Assembly (NCBI GenBank): GCA_900753285.1
Contig: CAADYN010000113.1
Coordinates: 1-18,867 of the forward strand
DNA length: 18,867 nucleotides
Source: Clostridia bacterium
GTDB taxonomy: Bacteria; Bacillota; Clostridia; Oscillospirales; CAG-272
Direction of reading: 5' to 3'
Both the position numbers and the translations under genes were made by a program. Shown piece by piece: positions 1-7,118 of the stretch. Positions within the stretch are counted from its first letter, which is position 1; each line of letters opens with the position of its first letter. A model generated the notes under the pieces. The model was not told the origin of the DNA and did not search any database. It saw only the letters and a list, made by a program, of their open reading frames with translations.

Positions 1-2
1 CT

Positions 3-200
3 CCCGAAGAAGCTGCTGCTGCCGGCGTTGAGGACAAGCAGATCGTTTCCGTAAAGGTTACATCCGCTGACAGAAGCCTTATTTTCGGCGATGTTGTAGT
101 TCGTGTAAGTCCTAAGTTCTCCGCCGCTATGCACATCGACACAGACGAAGCCAATGCTGCCTGCGCTTTCGGTGAATGCTGGGGCGAGATTATAAAGTAA
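3..200 (+). CDS. pduL: PduL-type phosphate acyltransferase, C-terminal fragment
   Basis: This is the last 65 codons of a gene that begins before the window and ends at TAA 198-200. The end of the protein carries RSLIFGDVVVRVSP followed by MHIDTDEANAA, which matches the conserved C-terminal block of PduL phosphotransacylases (in Salmonella PduL, LLFENVAVRVSP then MHIDTDEANAAG). The family transfers an acyl group between CoA and phosphate (propanoyl-CoA or acetyl-CoA to the acyl phosphate). It occurs in bacterial microcompartments and also as a soluble house-keeping phosphotransacetylase in Clostridia. The zinc-binding histidine motifs lie further upstream and are not visible. After the conserved block the protein runs on with a short tail ending WGEIIK, so there is no sign of truncation at this end. 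Family assignment is firm; microcompartment versus soluble role cannot be decided here. Confidence 0.85.
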   Translation, partial: PEEAAAAGVEDKQIVSVKVTSADRSLIFGDVVVRVSPKFSAAMHIDTDEANAACAFGECWGEIIK

Positions 201-213
201 TTTTGCAAAAATT

Positions 214-250
214 AAATGAGACAGGGTAAATTTGCTCTGTCTCATTTTTT
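214..250 (+). terminator. Rho-independent terminator after pduL
   Basis: An 11-bp perfect stem (AAATGAGACAG at 214-224 with CTGTCTCATTT at 237-247) encloses a 12-nt loop and runs into a T tract to 250. It lies 14 nt after the pduL stop codon, so it ends that transcript and isolates it from the next gene. Confidence 0.9.
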
Positions 251-318
251 GTGTCAAACATATTTTATCCGATTTGCGGAATAATACTCTCAGAGATTAT
301 TTTATATAGGAGAAGGAC

Positions 319-771
319 ATGAAAAAACTGCGATTTGCACTTCTGCTCGGAGTAGTATGCGCCGCCGCTCTTTCCGTTGCCGTATCTGCCCATGGGATAA
401 GGAGCTACGAGAGAGAGCTTCTTGAGCATGAACTGACGCGCTGTTATCCAGAGGCAAACTTAGCGGAACGGACGGGAATCTGCGCCGTAGTTCTGCACCG
501 ACTTGACGACCCGCGCTATCCTGACAACGTCGGCGGAGTTATACAGTCCCTTCGAGCCGTCGGAGAGTTTTCGTCCCGCGAGAAATATGATTCATCCTCT
601 CTCAGGCTAAGCCGTGACGCTGTTTCCGCCGCACTGATTGGAGCTGACCCGAGCGGAGGTGCTGTATCGTTCAGGTACACAAAACCAAAGCTGCGCGGAT
701 TCGGCGAGAGTGACGACACGGGATATTCGCACTGCTCGGTAGTCATCGGCAACACGGAATTCTTCAAATAA
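319..771 (+). CDS. Secreted SleB-like cell-wall hydrolase (Hydrolase_2 family)
   Basis: A 150-residue protein with an N-terminal signal peptide (MKK, hydrophobic to about residue 22, cleavage near VSA-HG). The rest resembles the catalytic domain of SleB/CwlJ-type lytic enzymes that cut spore cortex or vegetative peptidoglycan. Visible family hallmarks are a Glu in CYPEANLAER (Glu45, where SleB has the catalytic Glu of its AEARGE motif), AVVLHRLDDPRYPDNVGGVI (57-75), FSS (84-86), GADPSGGAVSFRY (108-120) and the terminal IGNTEFF. Canonical SleB also carries an N-terminal peptidoglycan-binding domain, absent here. The residue before the Glu is Pro rather than Ala, and the ARGE part is changed to ANLAE, so activity is likely but not certain. 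AGGAGAAGG at 308-316 fixes the start. The gene is monocistronic, bounded by terminators on both sides. No convincing promoter is seen at 251-307. Confidence 0.75.
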   Translation: MKKLRFALLLGVVCAAALSVAVSAHGIRSYERELLEHELTRCYPEANLAERTGICAVVLHRLDDPRYPDNVGGVIQSLRAVGEFSSREKYDSSSLRLSRDAVSAALIGADPSGGAVSFRYTKPKLRGFGESDDTGYSHCSVVIGNTEFFK

Positions 772-781
772 GCAAAAAAAA

Positions 782-831
782 TCCGCCGGGATATTTCCTT
801 TAAAGAAAGCATCTCGGCGGAGATTTTATTT
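782..831. terminator. Bidirectional terminator between convergent genes
   Basis: An 11-bp stem with one G-T pair (TCCGCCGGGAT at 782-792 with ATCTCGGCGGA at 811-821) is flanked by a T-rich tract on the right (824-831) and an A tract on the left (774-781). It can therefore stop both the SleB-like gene on the plus strand and the SLH-protein gene on the minus strand. Confidence 0.88.
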
Positions 832-839
832 AATTAGGA

Positions 840-3650
840 TTACTTATTGCTGCTGTTCCAATCGAGAACAACGTCGCAGTATTTTTCGAGGAGCTGTGCA
901 AGTTCGCTTCTCTTAGCTTCGCCTGTCGGGTTGATTCTTGAAGATGTGCCAACCTTAACGAGGAAGTTCTGCTGGCTTGCGTACTTAACAGCGTCCTTTG
1001 CCCAATCCGCTACTTCTTCAGCGTCGGATGCATTGATGGATGTTCCGGAGATGTTGGTCTTCTTGTTTTCTACGAAGATAGAGTACTTGTACATCAGGAC
1101 ATACATCTGCTGATGAGTAATCTTGTTGTCGGGACCGAACTTGCCGTCGCCGTAGCCTTCAACAAGACCCATCTGTGTTGCCCATTCAACGTAAGGAGCG
1201 TACCATGTTGTGGTTGCGTTAATCGGAACGTCGGAGTAGCTGGAAGTCTTGAATCTGGAAACGTCTACGCCTGCAAGTCTGCCGAGGACTGTAACGAACA
1301 TAGCGCGCGTCATGGTAGTATCGGGACCGAACTTTGTGGTTGTAGTACCCTTGAAGAGGTTGTTTTCGTAAACGAACTTAACTGCGCTGTAGTAGGAGTC
1401 TGTTGCGGAAACGTCTGTGAAGGGGTTGTTCCAGTTCTTTGTGGTGTTGGACTTCTTGAACGTTACTGTAACCTTCTGAGACTTTGTTACGGACTTGAGT
1501 GTGTATGTAACAACGCCGGTGGAGGACTTTGTGTAATCCTTTTCGGCTACAGTCTTTGTGTCAAGCTTAATGGTGTCAAGCTCGTAGTCGGTGGAAGGAG
1601 TGATGGTGAACTTAACGTCGCTTCCCTGACCTACCTTTACGGTATCGTTCTTACCAGCGGCGGGAGTTGTTGTTACCTTACCGTTTGTGTCGATGTCGAG
1701 AGTGATTGTGTAGATGCCGGGGATATCCTTGTCGTACTCGAATACGATCTTGTCGCCCTTTGCGAGAGTGATTTCAACTTCCTCGTCAACGTAAGTGAAC
1801 TTAGCGGAAGTGGAAGAGGTGTTTGTTATAGTGAGAGTGTAGTCCCTGTTTGCCTTGATGATATCAACCGTATCGGTGTAGAAGTCGAGCTTGTGACCTG
1901 CGAGGTCGATGGTAACGTTGTGGCAGAGTTCGAAGTCGGTCTTTGTGGAAACCTTCTGGTCTTCGCCGAGCTTGAGCGTGATATCCTTGGAATCCTTAAC
2001 TCTTTCGAGGTCGAAGTCGTCCTTTACGTTCTTGTCCTGCTCCATTGTGTACTGGATAGCTTCGTCGATGTCGTCGTAGGTTTCAATGAGATCGCTGTCG
2101 TAGTAGTAGTAAACTCCGCTGCCTCCTACCTTGATAGTGAAATCGTATGTTTCCTTATCAACAGTAAGACGGAGGTAAGCGTACTGTGTATCTCTCTTGG
2201 TGTCGGTGAAGATGTCGCCTTCCTCGAGAGTGTACATATATCTGCTGCTCTTTACTGTGGGCTTGTCGTTCTTGTTTGTGAGAACTTCGAGGTCAAAGTT
2301 GTTTGTGTAGGAATGAAGCATATCGTATCCGGAGACTTTATACTCTGTTCTTCCGCCTTTTTCCTTATACTTGAAATAATCGACATCATCTACAGCAAAC
2401 TTATAGCCTACGGGATAGCTGTTCTCAACCATTTCAACGTCGGTGATTTCGTATACGCTAAGTTCGCCGGCAGCGTCCTTGATGGTAAGTCCTGTTACCT
2501 TAAGGTCAACCTTGTATGACTTGCCTGCGTTTGTTCCTGTCTTCATTGTGAGAGTTACGGGAACTGTGATGTATGTCTTGTTCTTGAGGTCGGTATCGGT
2601 GATTGTGTATTCGCTGTATCTTACGGTAACGTCGCTGGAAGTGAGTTCAACATTATTGCCGTTTACCTTCTGATATACTTTGACTGTCATGCCTGTGGGA
2701 GAGAACTTGTCACCTACGCGGTATTCCGTCTTTGTAGGAGTTTTGATCATCTCAATGCTGTAGCTGTCGTCGGTTATAGGGTCATTGGACTTCGGAGAAA
2801 CCTTGATTCCGAGTTCACGGGATTCAACGCCGCCGAAGGAAACCTTAACGCTTGTGTCGGTGGTCTTTAACTTGTAATTTGAATCAACCTTTGAACCGTT
2901 TACATAAACATCATATCCATCAATAAGAGTAATCGGGTCTCCGTAATCATATGTAACTTCTACTTCAAAACTCGGAAGAGCGTCACCCTCTGTGAAATTC
3001 TTTTGAGGATTAACAATGTTTACACTGGTTATCTTCTTTTCAGAAACTTCAACATCTACTGTGGTGCTGAGCTGTCCGTATTTTATAGTAACAGTTCTAT
3101 CAGATGCTTTAAGAGCACCTGCAGGTTCTATTGTAAGGTCGCTATTGTTAATGGGCTTTACTGTTGAATCCTGATATTGTCCTTTCACCACAAGAGAAGA
3201 AACATCAAATGATTGACCTGAAATATAGTTTTTATTATACTTTTCAACTTCAATGCTTGTGCAGTTGTTTCTTATAAACGTAATCGTTACTTGTGCCACA
3301 TTGTTAGATTCATCGTTTACGAAGATTGTTACTTCACCTTCAGTTTTAGGCGATACCGTTATTGTGTTACTTGAACCGCTTACTTCAACAATAGAACTCT
3401 TATTTGAGTACCAGTTATACTTACCATCGCCACCCTTTGCAGTAAGTGTAAGAGTTGTGTCTAATGGAATATACTTTTCAAAACTTATACCTGATACATT
3501 TTTTTCATCACAATAGATTTTAAGAGCTTCTGTAACGGGAGTACCGTCTTCTCCGCCGCCTTCGCCATCAGCGTAAACAAACACGCCCATCGGCAGTATC
3601 ATCATAACTGCCAGAAACAGCGAAACTATGCTTAAAAATTTGCGTTTCAT
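840..3650 (-). CDS. SLH-domain surface protein with Ig-like repeats
   Basis: A 936-residue exported cell-surface protein. Residues about 1-28 form a signal peptide (MKRKFL, hydrophobic stretch, VYADG) followed by a Gly/Glu-rich spacer. Residues about 40-385 are bacterial Ig-like (Big-type) beta-sandwich modules, a plausible fold for the repeated VEVSG/VTIF and VTIKYG/VDVEVS patterns. Residues about 520-620 look beta-helix-like (IDLAGHKLDF). Residues about 650-735 resemble a divergent InlB B-repeat (GKVTTTPAAG ... VKFTITPSTDYELDTI ... VTVTFK). The C terminus has three SLH domains (about 744-794, 804-856, 874-924), with FTDVS, YSDVP, KFGPD and TRAMF signatures, which bind secondary cell-wall polysaccharide. 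SLH3 is degenerate. I chose ATG 3650 because AAGGAAGG lies 7 nt upstream; the in-frame ATG at 3668 overlaps that ribosome binding site. Ligand is unknown. Confidence 0.9.
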   Translation of the reverse strand: MKRKFLSIVSLFLAVMMILPMGVFVYADGEGGGEDGTPVTEALKIYCDEKNVSGISFEKYIPLDTTLTLTAKGGDGKYNWYSNKSSIVEVSGSSNTITVSPKTEGEVTIFVNDESNNVAQVTITFIRNNCTSIEVEKYNKNYISGQSFDVSSLVVKGQYQDSTVKPINNSDLTIEPAGALKASDRTVTIKYGQLSTTVDVEVSEKKITSVNIVNPQKNFTEGDALPSFEVEVTYDYGDPITLIDGYDVYVNGSKVDSNYKLKTTDTSVKVSFGGVESRELGIKVSPKSNDPITDDSYSIEMIKTPTKTEYRVGDKFSPTGMTVKVYQKVNGNNVELTSSDVTVRYSEYTITDTDLKNKTYITVPVTLTMKTGTNAGKSYKVDLKVTGLTIKDAAGELSVYEITDVEMVENSYPVGYKFAVDDVDYFKYKEKGGRTEYKVSGYDMLHSYTNNFDLEVLTNKNDKPTVKSSRYMYTLEEGDIFTDTKRDTQYAYLRLTVDKETYDFTIKVGGSGVYYYYDSDLIETYDDIDEAIQYTMEQDKNVKDDFDLERVKDSKDITLKLGEDQKVSTKTDFELCHNVTIDLAGHKLDFYTDTVDIIKANRDYTLTITNTSSTSAKFTYVDEEVEITLAKGDKIVFEYDKDIPGIYTITLDIDTNGKVTTTPAAGKNDTVKVGQGSDVKFTITPSTDYELDTIKLDTKTVAEKDYTKSSTGVVTYTLKSVTKSQKVTVTFKKSNTTKNWNNPFTDVSATDSYYSAVKFVYENNLFKGTTTTKFGPDTTMTRAMFVTVLGRLAGVDVSRFKTSSYSDVPINATTTWYAPYVEWATQMGLVEGYGDGKFGPDNKITHQQMYVLMYKYSIFVENKKTNISGTSINASDAEEVADWAKDAVKYASQQNFLVKVGTSSRINPTGEAKRSELAQLLEKYCDVVLDWNSSNK

Positions 3651-3680
3651 ATTAAATCCTTCCTTCATTTTGTTTTCCGA

Positions 3681-3699
3681 TATTTTATTTGATAAAATA
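3681..3699. repeat. Perfect 8-bp inverted repeat upstream of SLH gene
   Basis: TATTTTAT at 3681-3688 and ATAAAATA at 3692-3699 are perfectly complementary across a 3-nt spacer. The repeat lies 31 bp before the SLH-protein start codon. The 145-bp gap 3651-3795 otherwise shows no convincing sigma-A promoter or terminator, so the SLH gene may also receive read-through from the operon upstream of it. The dyad could be an operator, but AT-rich dyads arise easily by chance. Confidence 0.4.
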
Positions 3700-3795
3700 C
3701 CAATATTTTGAGATGTCGTTTAGACGCGGCTCGACAGACGAAAGTTCCCTGTCAATTAATATTTTTCCGCTTTTCACATTATTTTCTTGCCGATG

Positions 3796-4872
3796 TCAAA
3801 GCTCCAGCTTTATTATTCTTGTGCGCACAAGGCAGGAGACGTCGCCCATAAAGCTTTCCCCCGCGCAGTAGGACATTACAGCTTCCCTCTCCGAGAGGAA
3901 ATACAGCGCAGGATAGCAGTAGCCCGCGTTTTCCGCGTTTTCTATTATCTCGGGATAGGAAAAGTCAACGCCGTTTTTCGACCTTGCGATAACAAGCGGA
4001 GTGCGCTGAAAGCTCCAGTTCCTCTCGACTGTCACGGATGGGGAAATGGGATTCCACACCGCGAAATACTCTCCCGTGTACGGATTTTTCTTTATCGACA
4101 GCGGGGAGCAGGGAGCGGTAAACTTCGACGGCTGAGGGGTGAACCAGTTTCTGCCGCCGTCAATGGACACGCTTTCGTAGTGCCTGCCGAGGTCGGTTCG
4201 AAAATACGAGTACAGCACGCCGCCGCCAAGCTCAACGACTCCCGGCTCCTGAAGTCCCGCTCCCGAATACGCCGCAGGGATGGAAACAGAGTCCGAAACT
4301 CTCTTCCAAGTAAAGCCGCCGTCGTAGGAAGCGAAAAACTCCGCTATCGCACGTGAGTCAACGCTCTCGCCGAAGCCGTAGTTGTTCATCGCCGAACGGT
4401 GCAGAGCTGCCGGCAGGATGAGCGTATCGTTTTCCGTGCGCAGAATCCTGTCGTTGTTCACCACATAATAGTCGCGGTATTTCTCCGGCGCACAGCGTAT
4501 CTCTTCTCCGAGGGTGTCAAAGCCGTCGCCGCTCCGCCTGAGTATCATCTCCGACCACATTCCCGTGTGCTTCACGAGGTAGAAAAGTCCCGCGTCTCCG
4601 TTCGGCAGTTCAAGCAGGGACACGCTCATGCAGTTTGTCTCGCCGCGGCTTTTGTCGGGTCTGACGAGAATTTTCGGTTCGGAGAACGTCTCTCCGTTGT
4701 CGCTCGAATACATAGCCGCTATCTCACAGTACGCTCCGTCGTCAGAACTTGTTCCGCTGTATCGTGAATACGCGAAAACTATTCTGCCGTCCTTCAGTCT
4801 GAGAAACGAGCCTTCGCTGTTGCGTGGATTTTTGTCTCCGGGTGGTAAATCAAAGAGCTTTCTTATTTTCAC
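3796..4872 (-). CDS. BNR-repeat sialidase-fold protein, cytosolic
   Basis: A 358-residue protein of the six-bladed beta-propeller sialidase superfamily (BNR_2 type). Asp-box motifs (S-x-D-x-G-x-x-W/F) are visible at 56-63 (SSDNGETF), 182-189 (SYDGGFTW) and 236-243 (SIDGGRNW), with a degenerate one at 298-304. The N terminus has RNSEGSFLRLKDGR (17-30), the position where related proteins carry an active-site Arg. Arg225 and Glu209 are further candidates, but I cannot confirm the sialidase arginine triad. No signal peptide or membrane segment is present, so it should act inside the cell on an imported sugar, unlike typical secreted sialidases. The start is GTG with GGAGGT 6 nt upstream. It follows trkA by 16 nt and is the last gene of the oadB operon. 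Substrate is unknown; glycoside hydrolase or lyase are both possible. Confidence 0.75.
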   Translation of the reverse strand: MKIRKLFDLPPGDKNPRNSEGSFLRLKDGRIVFAYSRYSGTSSDDGAYCEIAAMYSSDNGETFSEPKILVRPDKSRGETNCMSVSLLELPNGDAGLFYLVKHTGMWSEMILRRSGDGFDTLGEEIRCAPEKYRDYYVVNNDRILRTENDTLILPAALHRSAMNNYGFGESVDSRAIAEFFASYDGGFTWKRVSDSVSIPAAYSGAGLQEPGVVELGGGVLYSYFRTDLGRHYESVSIDGGRNWFTPQPSKFTAPCSPLSIKKNPYTGEYFAVWNPISPSVTVERNWSFQRTPLVIARSKNGVDFSYPEIIENAENAGYCYPALYFLSEREAVMSYCAGESFMGDVSCLVRTRIIKLEL

Positions 4873-4888
4873 AGCCGCACCTCCGTTT

Positions 4889-5569
4889 TTATGAGCCGAG
4901 ATATTCCTCGAACTTCGCTATATTTTCTTTTTTGCCGATAACAGTAATGGTGTCTCCCGTGATGAGCTTAGTCGTCGGGCGTATGTCGGTCGTCATTTCG
5001 TCCCCGTGGCGCAGTGCTATCACGTTCAGCCCGAACTTAGCGCGCAGTCCCGAGTCTATAACGGTAACTCCGTCTATTATCGGGGTAATGCGTATCTCCA
5101 TTATGTCTATCGAGCTGCTTAAACTGATGTACTCGAGTATATGCGGAGACACGAGCTTTGAAGCAAGTCTCAGCGCCATGTCATGCTCGGGATAAACGAC
5201 CTCCGCGCCGAGCAATTTTAATACTTCACCCTGTTCCTCGCTCATAGCCTTCGAGATGACGCGCTTTACGCCGAGCTTCATCAGGTTCAGTGTCGCGAGA
5301 ATGCTTATATCAATCTTTTCGCCTATGCAGACTACCGCAACGTCAGCTTCTCCGATTCCCGTTTCTTCAAGCGCGTCGATGGTGAGCGAGTTTATGACAA
5401 ACGCGTTATCGGTGAATTCGAGAACCTCGTTTATTTTTTCTCTGTCGTAGTCTATTACGAGAAGGCTTTTTCCCTTTGCCGCAAGCTCACGCGCAAGAGC
5501 CATGCCGAATCTGCCAAGCCCTATGACCGCGTAAAGCTCACTGCTGTTTTTCTTTTGATTTTTCTTCAT
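4889..5569 (-). CDS. trkA: Trk/Ktr potassium uptake regulatory subunit (RCK)
   Basis: A 226-residue cytosolic gating subunit of a Trk/Ktr cation uptake system. Residues about 11-135 form a Rossmann RCK_N domain with the dinucleotide-binding GLGRFG loop (17-22) and the acidic ribose-binding position in VIDYD (38-42). Residues about 142-226 form the RCK_C domain, which in the family binds nucleotides such as c-di-AMP in some KtrA proteins. It is a single-RCK protein of KtrA size (about 220 residues), not the double-length E. coli TrkA. It starts 13 nt after the trkH stop, with a GAAGG ribosome binding site, so the two subunits are co-translated in the order channel then regulator. Known family role: ATP/ADP or NAD(H) binding to a ring of these subunits opens or closes the TrkH/KtrB pore. 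Ion preference is not shown by the sequence. Confidence 0.93.
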   Translation of the reverse strand: MKKNQKKNSSELYAVIGLGRFGMALARELAAKGKSLLVIDYDREKINEVLEFTDNAFVINSLTIDALEETGIGEADVAVVCIGEKIDISILATLNLMKLGVKRVISKAMSEEQGEVLKLLGAEVVYPEHDMALRLASKLVSPHILEYISLSSSIDIMEIRITPIIDGVTVIDSGLRAKFGLNVIALRHGDEMTTDIRPTTKLITGDTITVIGKKENIAKFEEYLGS

Positions 5570-5582
5570 ACATGACCTTCAT

Positions 5583-6911
5583 TCATCCTATCGGAATATC
5601 TCCTTCGGGGCGGGAAACGGGACTCGGCTTCTTTGCGCTCCACAGTGTTGCTATGGTAAACGGACCGAGTCTGCCGACGTACATTGTCACGATAAGTATC
5701 AGCTTTGACGGAACGGAGAGCGAGCTTGTGATACCCGTTGACAGTCCCGTTGTGCTGAACGCCGACGTCTGCTCGAACAGTATGTCTCTGAGCGCAATGC
5801 CCGGGTCGAACACCGACATCACCGCAGTCTGGAGAAGTATCCAAATTACGGCAAGAGAGACTATAATGAACGCCTGAGACATAGCCTCGTCCTTTATCTT
5901 ACGGCGGAACACGCGAGCTTCACGTCCCGTTATGACCGACACAAGCCGCTTCACGAACACGAATGCCGTTGCGGTCTTGATACCGCCGCCGGTCGAGCCG
6001 GGAGACGCGCCGATTACCATGAGCACGCAAATCACAAGTATGCCGGCATTTGAAAATCCTCCGAGGGGGCATGTTGCAAAGCCTGCCGTTCTTGCCGTGA
6101 TGCTTGCGAAAATCGCTCCCATTACGCTGATATTACTGCCCTCCGTGAGCTTAATGAGCAGCGCGCCGCCGAAGACGAGTATTCCGGTCATCATGAGCAC
6201 TACCTTTGCGTGCAGCGAGAGCTTTCCCACTTCCCTGCCGTGCAGCTTTGCCGACAGCATTCCGAGAAGCTCGCGCATTACAAGGAACCCAAGCCCGCCG
6301 AGCACAATGAGCACGCACGTCACGACATTGAACCATACGTTATGGGTGTACATTCCGACAGAGTCTCCGCGTCCGAGAACGTCAAAGCCGCCGTTGTTGA
6401 ATGCCGCTATCGAGTGGAACACCGAGTACCACACCGCCGTTTTCACTGGATAATCCTTTACAAACACGAAAAACGACAGGAATGCTCCTATCGCTTCGAT
6501 TGAAAAGTCAAGCACCATGACGGAACGAATCATCTGTCTGATACCGCTGTATGTAGGATAGTTCAGCGCTTCACGGACGATGGAGTTTCCTCTTGTCGAC
6601 AGCTTTCCCCCGAGCAGAGCGACAAAACCCGCGCCGAGAGACGTTATGCCAAGCCCGCCTATCTGGAGAAGCAGAGCGATTACGACCTGCCCGAACATTG
6701 AGTACGCCGCTCCTGTATCTACTGTGACAAGTCCGGTTACGCAGACGGCAGACACCGTAGAAAAGAGCGCGTCAAGAAAACCGACCTCGCATTTTCCGCT
6801 GTGGGAGACGGGAAGCGAGAGAAGAATCGTTCCTGCGGCAATAACGGCGAGAAATCCTACCGCTATCACCTTCGCGGGAGAAAGCAAATTCTTTTTACGA
6901 ACGTTATCCAT
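5583..6911 (-). CDS. trkH: TrkH/KtrB-type cation translocating subunit
   Basis: A 442-residue multi-pass membrane protein of the Trk/Ktr/HKT superfamily. The four pore loops with their selectivity-filter glycines are visible: TVSAVCVTGL (52-61), AFNNGGFD (170-177), TARTAGFAT (272-280) and AFSTTGLSTG (384-393). The conserved intramembrane gate segment GASPGSTGGGIKT lies at 301-313 and YVGRLGP at 411-417. The length matches KtrB (about 450) better than E. coli TrkH (about 480). Ktr systems are known to take up K+ with Na+ dependence, which fits the adjacent Na+ pump genes. The start has no strong ribosome binding site within 15 nt (AGGAAGAG is 22 nt upstream, inside the end of the preceding small gene), so translation may depend on coupling across the 18-nt gap. 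Confidence 0.93.
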   Translation of the reverse strand: MDNVRKKNLLSPAKVIAVGFLAVIAAGTILLSLPVSHSGKCEVGFLDALFSTVSAVCVTGLVTVDTGAAYSMFGQVVIALLLQIGGLGITSLGAGFVALLGGKLSTRGNSIVREALNYPTYSGIRQMIRSVMVLDFSIEAIGAFLSFFVFVKDYPVKTAVWYSVFHSIAAFNNGGFDVLGRGDSVGMYTHNVWFNVVTCVLIVLGGLGFLVMRELLGMLSAKLHGREVGKLSLHAKVVLMMTGILVFGGALLIKLTEGSNISVMGAIFASITARTAGFATCPLGGFSNAGILVICVLMVIGASPGSTGGGIKTATAFVFVKRLVSVITGREARVFRRKIKDEAMSQAFIIVSLAVIWILLQTAVMSVFDPGIALRDILFEQTSAFSTTGLSTGITSSLSVPSKLILIVTMYVGRLGPFTIATLWSAKKPSPVSRPEGDIPIG

Positions 6912-6929
6912 TTTGTTTTGTCGGAAAAA

Positions 6930-7097
6930 TTACTCTTCCTTATCCTTTTTCTTCACCGACACCTTTTCGAGAAGCATCGTCAGAAGAATTATTATTCCCA
7001 TTACTATGAGTATGCAGAGCATTCCGAGTCCCATGTATTTGAGATTTGATATAAACATCTCGGGATGGAATGAAAAGTTTTCAAAAAATGTTCCCAT
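6930..7097 (-). CDS. OadG-like small membrane subunit (55 aa)
   Basis: A 55-residue gene sits between oadB and trkH. It has an acidic/aromatic N terminus (MGTFFENF), one transmembrane helix at about 24-45 (GLGMLCILIVMGIIILLTML) and a basic/acidic cytosolic tail (KVSVKKKDKEE). Size, single helix and position directly after oadB fit the gamma or OadG-related small subunit of sodium-pump decarboxylases, which holds the cytosolic carboxyltransferase on the membrane beta subunit. The sequence is too short to prove homology by eye. ATG is at 7095-7097 and TAA at 6930-6932. The gene begins 21 nt after the oadB stop and ends 18 nt before trkH. A weak GGGG ribosome binding site precedes it. It lacks the Ala/Pro-rich extension seen in some full-length gamma subunits. 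Confidence 0.8.
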   Translation of the reverse strand: MGTFFENFSFHPEMFISNLKYMGLGMLCILIVMGIIILLTMLLEKVSVKKKDKEE

Positions 7098-7118
7098 GCT
7101 GTTACCCCATTACAAAAG

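Noticed and set aside
1113..2519. A 468-codon open frame on the plus strand opposite the SLH-protein gene
   Set aside because: It lies wholly antisense to a well-supported gene. Its product is Val/Cys/Gly-rich with no domain pattern, and the codon bias of the SLH gene explains the lack of stops.
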